Under the pieces are notes generated by a model, which was given only the letters and a program-made list of their open reading frames with translations, made no database searches and was not told where the DNA came from. From positions 1 to 5,507 of the forward strand of contig DAOVOW010000164.1 of assembly GCA_030629485.1 (NCBI GenBank): DNA of 5,507 nucleotides, given 5' to 3'. Source of the stretch: a bacterium. Its GTDB lineage: Bacteria > Zixibacteria > MSB-5A5 > GN15 > FEB-12. A program made the translations under genes and the position numbers. This document shows positions 1-5,248 of this stretch, piece after piece (the stretch's first letter is position 1; each line of letters opens with the position of its first letter).

Positions 1-235
1 GACCCAACCGGTACACGAAACAGACACCCGCCGCCTGGACCAGTTGCATCAGTGTCGCCCGACGACATAACATCCAGATCACCAGGCCATAGAAGACCAA
101 CTCATACATGATATTGATGAGTGACGGTTTGAGCACCGATGCGCCGAATTGCTCCGGGAACATGACCAGCGGCACGATCAACAGCACGAGCGAATACAGA
201 GCAGACTGACGGGCTATGCGAGAGCTAATCTCCAT
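1..235 (-). CDS. N-terminal part of a multi-span membrane protein of unknown function (truncated by window edge)
   Basis: This frame begins at ATG (235-233) and stays open to the left edge, giving 78 residues with no stop, so the C-terminus lies outside the window. It starts MEISSRIARQSALYSLVLLI. Hydrophobic stretches at about residues 12-27, 43-57 and 63-75 look like membrane helices, separated by short loops, with a basic CRR at 57-59 that would favour a cytoplasmic loop there. The start is well supported: AAAGGGG (247-241) lies five bases before the ATG and overlaps the stop codon of the upstream TPR-Roadblock gene, leaving only 10 bases between the genes. The two are therefore very probably co-transcribed and translationally linked. 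I do not recognise the family from this fragment. A membrane partner of the Roadblock protein is possible but is only inferred from position. Confidence 0.8.
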   Translation of the reverse strand, partial: MEISSRIARQSALYSLVLLIVPLVMFPEQFGASVLKPSLINIMYELVFYGLVIWMLCRRATLMQLVQAAGVCFVYRLG

Positions 236-240
236 GATGA

Positions 241-247
241 CCCCTTT
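241..247 (-). promoter_or_regulatory. Ribosome-binding site of the left-edge membrane protein gene
   Basis: AAAGGGG lies five bases before the ATG at 235 and shares its first bases with the TAA stop (248-246) of the TPR-Roadblock gene. This decides the start of a gene too incomplete to be judged by homology and implies coupling of the two genes. Confidence 0.65.
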
Positions 248-1160
248 AATTCCGACCCTGCCGCGTGAGCAGAGCATCTAATTTCATTCTCAATGCACCC
301 AGGTTACTCTTACTGTTGGCCACAAACAGAAACATGCCGGCGTGGGCGCGTATGGTGTAGATAGTACGGTCGCCGGTTTCTATCAGCACCGTATGGACTT
401 TGCCGAAACAACTATCCATCAGCGTCTGATCAAGTTTGCGGCTGATCTCACAGCCGACAGCTCCGCAGACATTGCGATCCATGCGCATGGCCCACTGTGA
501 CTTAACCACTAGTCCCTCATGGTTGGTGAATAAGGCGCCGTCAACACCCGGCAGGGCGATTACCCATTCGAGTATCTGGTCGACATCCGGCGCCGCGCTA
601 TCATCGGCTTGGTGCGAATCCGTCATTGTTGCCCGACCAACGGTCACGGTCTCATCGTGACCTTCGTGGTCCCCGAACGCTACGGAGGCTGGTTGCGCCG
701 TAGTGACCGAAGCTGCTTCGCCGACCATCATAGCGTGTCGCTGAGGAATCTGTCGGGCAATAGAAAGCAGTTTGGTGATATGCGGACTGGCGGGATCGCT
801 TTGGTGCAACTTCTTGAGGAGCTTGATAGCCTGCTGAAACTCCCCCTTGTAGATATGGATCTCCGCCAGCAACACCTCCGTCGCTCGGGTCCAACCATCG
901 CACTCAGCCGCCTTGCAAGCTTCGATCTCGGCCCAATCGAACAACTGCCGGTCAAGATTGATCTTGGCCATGACGACATGGGCCGACCCATACGACGGGT
1001 GCACTTTCAGACCATTCTGACAAACCCGAAACGCCTTCTTCAGATCTCCTTTGCGACGCACGGCTTCAGCCAACGCAGCGAAGATCTGTGAGTTGGGATC
1101 CTGGTCCAGGATCTTTTGACACTTGGCAATTCGACTGTCTATTTCAGAGGCATTGGTCAC
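246..1160 (-). CDS. TPR-repeat protein with C-terminal Roadblock/LC7 domain
   Basis: This is a 304-residue soluble protein with no signal peptide or membrane segment. Residues about 8-135 form helix pairs of tetratricopeptide type: near 22-55 with KKAFRVCQNGLKVHPSYGSA following, near 56-90, and near 92-125 with GEFQQAIKLLKKLHQSDPAS. Residues about 140-190 are a polar, low-complexity linker. Residues about 192-300 match the Roadblock/LC7 fold: a first helix (DVDQILEWVIALPGVDGALF), a beta hairpin (NHEGLVVKS), a long helix with GCEISRKLDQ, then strands (HTVLIETGDRTIYTI, MFLFVANSKSNLGALR). Roadblock proteins such as MglB bind and regulate MglA-type small GTPases or form dimeric scaffolds; TPRs bind partner proteins. 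GTPase regulation is inferred, as no GTPase gene is in the window. The GTG at 1160 is the furthest-upstream start in frame (a TAG lies a few codons before it), but it lacks a convincing Shine-Dalgarno. A promoter lies just upstream. Confidence 0.88.
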   Translation of the reverse strand: MTNASEIDSRIAKCQKILDQDPNSQIFAALAEAVRRKGDLKKAFRVCQNGLKVHPSYGSAHVVMAKINLDRQLFDWAEIEACKAAECDGWTRATEVLLAEIHIYKGEFQQAIKLLKKLHQSDPASPHITKLLSIARQIPQRHAMMVGEAASVTTAQPASVAFGDHEGHDETVTVGRATMTDSHQADDSAAPDVDQILEWVIALPGVDGALFTNHEGLVVKSQWAMRMDRNVCGAVGCEISRKLDQTLMDSCFGKVHTVLIETGDRTIYTIRAHAGMFLFVANSKSNLGALRMKLDALLTRQGRN

Positions 1161-1168
1161 GGTACAAC

Positions 1169-1259
1169 TGTAAGCCTAAATTTAGTAATCCCTTACCAAT
1201 ACAGCAAACTTGGCCGATTGATAAGTATTGTCATTGCACGCGATTATGTCAACCTAAAT
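1169..1259 (-). repeat. Imperfect 13-base direct repeat flanking promoter and leader (possible operator pair)
   Basis: On the minus strand ATTTAGGTTGACA (1259-1247) and ATTTAGGCTTACA (1181-1169) agree at 11 of 13 positions. The first copy contains the whole -35 hexamer; the second lies in the leader just before the GTG start. The second copy also overlaps a perfect palindrome, CTAAATTTAG (1176-1185), itself framed by the inverted arms GTAAG (1170-1174) and CTTAC (1192-1196). Such an arrangement could be a pair of repressor sites or a leader hairpin. No regulator is identified and chance is possible in AT-richer DNA. Confidence 0.35.
1224..1252 (-). promoter_or_regulatory. Sigma-70-type promoter for the TPR-Roadblock gene
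   Basis: Read on the minus strand, a perfect TTGACA (1252-1247) is followed after exactly 17 bases by AATACT (1229-1224), which matches TATAAT at four of six positions. Transcription would start near 1217, giving a leader of roughly 57 bases before the GTG at 1160. It sits in the only sizeable gap inside the left cluster, just after the small membrane protein gene ends. The Roadblock gene and the left-edge membrane gene can thus be expressed apart from the genes upstream. The call rests on sequence match and position only. Confidence 0.55.
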
Positions 1260-1265
1260 CTACTC

Positions 1266-1628
1266 TCAACTGAGCGTTCGGTGGGCCTCGTGTACGCCGT
1301 ATGCGAACAATCCGACCATGAGAACCAACAGAAGCGGCACCACAAAGCTCGGGATGCTCACGAATTCAAAGGCGTGCAACAGGGCGGCTACCTGGGCCAG
1401 GGCCAGGACTATGAAGCCGACAACAAACAACTGCCAACTCTTGAGGAGCAATCCGCCTCGAACCAGATCGGTCACGCGAAAGGCGCCCACCAGACCGACC
1501 ACGGCTACTACCAGCACCACCAGATTGAAAATAGTCGGTGGGTTCGTAATCACAGCCAGATTGGCGGCATGGGCCGCTGGACTCAAAAGAAGTATCAAAC
1601 CCGCGGGAATAGCTGCATAACGTCTCAT
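1266..1628 (-). CDS. Small membrane protein with signal peptide and three membrane helices, unknown function
   Basis: With the ATG at 1628 as start the product is 120 residues. It opens MRRYAAIPAGLILLLSPAAHA, a short basic N-region, hydrophobic core and AHA cleavage box, so an export signal is likely. Three further hydrophobic helices follow: about residues 35-52 (FNLVVLVVAVVGLVGAF), 66-86 (QLFVVGFIVLALAQVAALLHAF) and 92-111 (IPSFVVPLLLVLMVGLFAYGV), ending in a short polar tail. The ATG is preferred to the GTG four codons earlier (1640-1638) because GAGG (1638-1635) lies six bases before the ATG and overlaps that GTG. The gene starts 12 bases after the DUF4388 stop, so the two form an operon. 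I do not recognise the family. A membrane anchor or sensor for the neighbouring cytoplasmic adaptors is a guess from context. Confidence 0.82.
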   Translation of the reverse strand: MRRYAAIPAGLILLLSPAAHAANLAVITNPPTIFNLVVLVVAVVGLVGAFRVTDLVRGGLLLKSWQLFVVGFIVLALAQVAALLHAFEFVSIPSFVVPLLLVLMVGLFAYGVHEAHRTLS

Positions 1629-1634
1629 ATTCAA

Positions 1635-1638
1635 CCTC
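1635..1638 (-). promoter_or_regulatory. Ribosome-binding site that sets the start of the small membrane protein
   Basis: GAGG sits six bases before the ATG at 1628, directly after the DUF4388 stop codon. It overlaps the alternative GTG start at 1640, which itself has no upstream Shine-Dalgarno. The resulting N-terminus is a cleaner signal peptide. Confidence 0.6.
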
Positions 1639-1640
1639 AC

Positions 1641-2843
1641 TTAACCTTTTACCATCTTAACTACCTTGTCCGCCCGCCGAAGTGTCTGGTAAAAACTCTC
1701 ATCAAGACCATACCGCATCACCAACTCGCGACGAGACGACAAGGGCCCGGATATCTCCTTCTTGACGCTGCCGGTAGCTCGGCGGAAAGTCCCCTGGCCC
1801 AGCAGGCTAAAGACGTACGACAGTTGCTCACTGAGCATAGTCTCCAGCCCAGCCATCAGTTGATGGTACCGGGTGGTCGCCGGTAAAGCTCTCACAGCAG
1901 TCAGGAACTTATCCAGCGTCGGCCGCGATTCTGAGGACGGGTCAAAACCCGGGAAAAAATTCAGCAGACCGCCGCGATACTGGGTTGAAAACCGAGCCAG
2001 ACAGGTATTGCTCTCACCGACCACCACTTCCACCGCCGAACGGATGCGGAAGAAACACTGGTTGTACAGGTGAAACACTATCGACAGCAGAACTTCCTCT
2101 TCATCCTCTTTTTCCACCTCTTCTTCGCCCCGCGAGCCTACCGCTTCCACCAGCTTTTGGGTCATGAGCCCGTAGATAGACCGACAGGTGACGAACTCCC
2201 CCATAGGCGAGAGATTTATCAGGTCGGGGACGGTACGTTCGCCGTCGATCAGCGCCAGGATGCGAAACTCATCCATCGACAATCTGATCTCTTCACGGTT
2301 GGTTTTCGGCGACGCCACCACGTCCAGCAGGGCGTCATCTGATGGCAGAACCTTTTGAATCTCCATCCACTCATCGATGCGCCGAGTGCCCTCCATGACC
2401 ACGTTCATGGTGTTCATCTCGACAGTGAAGGGGGCGTTCTTCGGTTTGGCGTCCTCGTGGAATGTGAAGTCACCCTCGCGCCAACTGAAGAGATTGTAGA
2501 CGATCTCTTCGATCTGCAGTTTGAGGCACTCGCCTATCTCATGCTTGTCGAACAGACCCATGTCGATCAGGGTAGTACCCAACTGACGTCCGGTCTGCTT
2601 GTGGAGGGTGATGGCGCGCTCGAGGTCGGCCTTCGATATCTTGCCGCGCCGGAGCAGCATGTTCCCCAGCAGGTCCTCGGTGCTGTTGATAGATGAAGCG
2701 TAGATGATATTGCCGTTTTTGAAGGCCACCTCTTTCTGTCTGGTGGCCGTCTTCGCTTCCAAAACGCCGGTCTTTTTCCCGGTAGCCAGTAGCTGCAGTA
2801 TATCCGGGAAGGAAACCGTTCTGAGATTACCGGACAGACTCAA
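1641..2843 (-). CDS. DUF4388/PATAN-domain regulatory protein with MshEN-like tandem motifs and winged-helix-like segment
   Basis: This is a 400-residue cytoplasmic protein. Residues about 1-165 match the DUF4388/PATAN domain (named after cyanobacterial PatA): the head MSLSGNLRTVSFPDILQLLA, the KKTGVLEA and VAFKNGNIIYAS strands, then a helical insert and the typical SWREGDFTFHE strand pair. The insert (58-110) contains two 24-residue motifs of MshEN type, LLGNMLLRRGKIS onward and QLGTTLIDMGLFD onward, five residues apart. Residues about 186-236 (LSMDEFRILALIDGERTVPD onward) resemble a winged-helix segment often seen after DUF4388. An acidic linker (239-250) leads to a helical C-terminus I do not recognise. 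PATAN proteins act as signalling adaptors; in cyanobacteria some bind the type IV pilus motor. The TTG at 2843 is chosen over the TTG at 2879 because GAGGGAGA precedes it by four bases (GGAG core by five) and the domain begins right there. It follows comEC by 98 bases. Confidence 0.87.
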   Translation of the reverse strand: MSLSGNLRTVSFPDILQLLATGKKTGVLEAKTATRQKEVAFKNGNIIYASSINSTEDLLGNMLLRRGKISKADLERAITLHKQTGRQLGTTLIDMGLFDKHEIGECLKLQIEEIVYNLFSWREGDFTFHEDAKPKNAPFTVEMNTMNVVMEGTRRIDEWMEIQKVLPSDDALLDVVASPKTNREEIRLSMDEFRILALIDGERTVPDLINLSPMGEFVTCRSIYGLMTQKLVEAVGSRGEEEVEKEDEEEVLLSIVFHLYNQCFFRIRSAVEVVVGESNTCLARFSTQYRGGLLNFFPGFDPSSESRPTLDKFLTAVRALPATTRYHQLMAGLETMLSEQLSYVFSLLGQGTFRRATGSVKKEISGPLSSRRELVMRYGLDESFYQTLRRADKVVKMVKG

Positions 2844-2847
2844 TTTG

Positions 2848-2855
2848 TCTCCCTC
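2848..2855 (-). promoter_or_regulatory. Strong ribosome-binding site deciding the DUF4388 gene start
   Basis: GAGGGAGA, with its GGAG core five bases before the TTG at 2843, is the best Shine-Dalgarno in the window. It implies that the twelve extra residues available from the upstream TTG at 2879 are not part of the protein. The following residues, SLSGNLRTVSF, are the usual beginning of DUF4388 proteins. Confidence 0.7.
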
Positions 2856-2874
2856 TGGAATCAGGTACACCAAT

Positions 2875-2893
2875 AACAACCCGCACTTCGGGT
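2875..2893 (-). terminator. Weak hairpin with partial T-run between comEC and the DUF4388 gene
   Basis: On the minus strand ACCCG (2893-2889) and CGGGT (2883-2879) can form a five-base-pair stem with loop AAGTG, followed by TGTTATT. The stem is short and the T-run interrupted, so it is at best an attenuator or a partial terminator of the comEC transcript. It lies upstream of the preferred DUF4388 start and over the rejected TTG at 2879. Confidence 0.2.
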
Positions 2894-2930
2894 ACTTCTA
2901 TTAGATTATCGGGCGTACCGACGGATACCT

Positions 2931-2955
2931 TGAGACCAATCTCAGGTCCCTGAGA
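2931..2955 (-). repeat. Three-arm inverted repeat over the comEC stop codon
   Basis: TCTCAGG (2940-2946) and CCTGAGA (2949-2955) are perfect inverted copies; as RNA this would be a six-base-pair stem with a four-base loop. A third arm, TGAGA at 2931-2935, can pair instead with the central TCTCA, with loop CCAA, giving two mutually exclusive hairpins. The comEC TGA stop (2944-2942) lies within the central arm. No T-run follows, so this is not an ordinary intrinsic terminator. Confidence 0.3.
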
Positions 2956-5248
2956 CTAGCCGAACGGCTTGTGATGGATGATCTTGCAGTTGCAACCTGA
3001 TCCCCCCCAGGCGACTCAGATCGATGAAAAAACCGGGTTGGACCGCCGCCGCCCGGACAGTGGCATCGGTACTCTCCCGGGTCGCCGATCTGCTCACCCC
3101 GGCGGCTATTAGATAACCGGTGCCGGCTTGCCGCAACCGGTCGTAGACCGGAGCCAGGCGGTCGATTGAACGGCCAACTATCAGGATATCAGGAGGCTGC
3201 GATCTGAGACGCTCAAGAAATCGGTAGTCCGGATAGTCCACAAACATGATCCGCGCCGAACCGACCGTCAGTTCAGCACCATCATCGCCAGCGCGCCAAC
3301 CGTCCCTTAGCGGTTCGGCGAACTCGATGTGGCCGGAGAAATACGCTGTGCTCAAGCTGTCAAAGGGCGCCCCCATCGAACCTGCGACATCAGTAAAGGC
3401 CGCCTTGTTATCAGCATGAACATAGAGATGCTCGACCTCGTACTCTGATGCCAGCCGAAGAAGGTCGTCAATCGCCCCGAACTCGGCGGATAGAATGACC
3501 AGGTTGTTGATCTTGTCGACCTCCAAAGCGACCAGCGCGGGTGCGAGGATCTTCTCATCGATCTGGTAGGATCGTCCAAGGACGCCGGTGATGATCATGT
3601 CGGCGGCGACGCTATTCGAGTGCTTGAGAACAGAGCAGACCCCTCCCGGTATTTTGAAAACATCCAGACTGTCACGCCCCGGAGCGCTCCCGAACTGCAG
3701 CCCCAGGGCCAGGTTGACCAGCAGAAGCAAACCAAACACAAGAATCCGACGCCAGCGACGGCTGCCCAGGGCCGGCGCTCCCACCCCAAGCACGAAATAC
3801 ACGGCGGCAGCCGCGATCCAGGACGGTTTGGCAACCTGCCAGACAGGAACCCGGTCACCACCGAAGAAGGCAAGCAGATACAGGATCAAATTCATGTGTA
3901 GATTGAGCAGCGATCCGACCATTGCTCCCAATAACGAGAAAATCAGATCGGCCAACAACAGACACAATGATGCGACGACCGCCAACGACACTAACGGCAC
4001 AATCACCAGGTTGGCCAACGGAGAAATCAGCGGCACCCGCTGGAAATAAAAAGCGATCAACGGAGCCGAACAGAGTTGAGCGACCAGAGAAAACATTATC
4101 GGAAGAACCTGCCATCGATACCACCGTCGCCCGTGGTATCCGGCGAAGAGGGCATGAATTCTCGGCAGCAGATAGATGAGCCCCCAGGCGACCACAAAGG
4201 AAAGCTGGAATCCGACATCGAAAAGCTGGGCGGGATCATATAGCAGGATTATCAGAGCTGCTACCGCTATGACATTGTTGAGGTCGTACCGTCGCTGCAC
4301 CAGACCAGCCCCGATAATCAGCGACGCCATGATCGACGCTCTCATCACCGACGGCTCACCATAGGACAGCATGGCAAAAACGACAATCACCATGAACAGG
4401 ACCAGCGATCGGCTGCGCCGCCTGAGGGCCAACGGTCGCAGCATGATGATCACGAAGGCCAGCACCAATGCCACGTTGGAACCCGACACCGCCAACAGGT
4501 GCAGGGTACCGGAATCGCGAAAGCGCTGGTACACTTCCGGCGAGATGTTCCGGATCTCGCCGATCAGAAAACCGGCCGCCAGCGAGGCGCCGGCTTCACC
4601 GAGGTTGCGATAGAAACTCGCCGTAATCTCACTGCGCAGCTTGTCTATCCAACTCAGGATGGTCGACCGGCCTTCGGTATCAAGGCGGACATCGAGCAGG
4701 TTATTCAGGTAGACGACACCGAAGACTCCCTTCAGGTGGAGATAGCGTCGATAGTCAAAGCCACCGGGAGAGCGTCCTCCCTTGATATTATAGACTCGAC
4801 TTCGAAACTCAATCCGATCACCGCGCTGCAAGGCCGTTGTGCTGTCGTGGACCTTCAGCAGGATAGCGCCGTAAACCGCCCGCTCGACCGGCGGTCCGAG
4901 GGAGTCAACGGAGATCTTGATCTCGGTGCCGCTGCTCTTGAGAAGCGGCCAGTCGATCACCCGGCCAAAAATCTGGTAACGCTCGCCGTCGGTGACGAAG
5001 TTGCTGATATGACCCGGCCCGATATCGTAGTAGCGGATACTGAAATGATAGCCCGAAAACGACAGCATGAACAGGCCGAACAAAAGCGCGGCCGCCTTCT
5101 GTGATGTACGGAAGAGAGCGATGCCGATCAGGCACAGTATCAAGGCCGATAACAGATACCACTCAGCCGGCCATCGGGCCTGGTCGGCCAGGACAATCCC
5201 CACCAGGACAAACAGGAGGAAGAATACAGCCGGGTACTTGCGACTCAT
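2942..5248 (-). CDS. comEC: ComEC/Rec2-family DNA-uptake channel with a degenerate metallo-beta-lactamase-like C-terminus
   Basis: This is a 768-residue inner-membrane protein, the usual length for ComEC, which forms the channel carrying single-stranded DNA into the cytoplasm during natural transformation. Residues about 1-65 hold the first membrane helices. Residues about 88-185 are the DUF4131/OB-fold region, ending in the familiar SPGGFDYRRYL (160-170). Residues about 205-515 are the Competence domain, with its hallmarks GTLHLLAVSGSNVALV (247-262), GEPSVMRASIMA (297-308), DVGFQLSF (344-351) and PLANLVIVPLV (410-420), plus many membrane helices. Residues about 527-768 occupy the place of the metallo-beta-lactamase-like domain, but the HxxDADH-type metal motif is absent: the expected position reads LVILSAEFGAIDDLL (583-597). 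The ATG directly follows the stop of the flippase gene (TAAATG) and has no good Shine-Dalgarno, suggesting coupled translation. The family call is firm; the nuclease-like activity is probably missing. Confidence 0.93.
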   Translation of the reverse strand: MSRKYPAVFFLLFVLVGIVLADQARWPAEWYLLSALILCLIGIALFRTSQKAAALLFGLFMLSFSGYHFSIRYYDIGPGHISNFVTDGERYQIFGRVIDWPLLKSSGTEIKISVDSLGPPVERAVYGAILLKVHDSTTALQRGDRIEFRSRVYNIKGGRSPGGFDYRRYLHLKGVFGVVYLNNLLDVRLDTEGRSTILSWIDKLRSEITASFYRNLGEAGASLAAGFLIGEIRNISPEVYQRFRDSGTLHLLAVSGSNVALVLAFVIIMLRPLALRRRSRSLVLFMVIVVFAMLSYGEPSVMRASIMASLIIGAGLVQRRYDLNNVIAVAALIILLYDPAQLFDVGFQLSFVVAWGLIYLLPRIHALFAGYHGRRWYRWQVLPIMFSLVAQLCSAPLIAFYFQRVPLISPLANLVIVPLVSLAVVASLCLLLADLIFSLLGAMVGSLLNLHMNLILYLLAFFGGDRVPVWQVAKPSWIAAAAVYFVLGVGAPALGSRRWRRILVFGLLLLVNLALGLQFGSAPGRDSLDVFKIPGGVCSVLKHSNSVAADMIITGVLGRSYQIDEKILAPALVALEVDKINNLVILSAEFGAIDDLLRLASEYEVEHLYVHADNKAAFTDVAGSMGAPFDSLSTAYFSGHIEFAEPLRDGWRAGDDGAELTVGSARIMFVDYPDYRFLERLRSQPPDILIVGRSIDRLAPVYDRLRQAGTGYLIAAGVSRSATRESTDATVRAAAVQPGFFIDLSRLGGIRLQLQDHPSQAVRLVSGT

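Noticed and set aside
609..1091. A 160-codon plus-strand frame opposite the TPR-Roadblock gene
   Set aside because: In register with the real gene on the minus strand; no recognisable domain, and the minus-strand product has clear TPR and Roadblock features.
1161..1265. An intrinsic terminator after the small membrane protein gene
   Set aside because: The gap has no GC-rich stem followed by a T-run; only a promoter and AT-rich palindromes are visible, so some read-through into the Roadblock gene is likely.
1116..1886. A 256-codon open frame on the plus strand running across the 105-base gap and two genes
   Set aside because: It is antisense and codon-register mirrored to the DUF4388 and small membrane protein genes (which share one frame). 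Its His/Gln/Asn-rich composition is what the complement of Val/Leu codons produces. No family pattern and no ribosome-binding site.
2355..2696. A 113-codon plus-strand frame opposite the PATAN domain
   Set aside because: Mirror-register shadow of the DUF4388 gene; no independent start signal.
2898..2935. A promoter for the DUF4388 gene (GATAAT / TAATCT in the gap after comEC)
   Set aside because: The -10-like boxes are fair, but no -35-like hexamer lies 16-18 bases upstream; the nearest TTG-type box is 23 bases away. Not strong enough to annotate.
4499..5104. A 201-codon plus-strand frame inside comEC that looks protein-like
   Set aside because: It is exactly in register with comEC codons on the opposite strand, a common source of long shadow frames. 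ComEC itself has unmistakable family motifs there.
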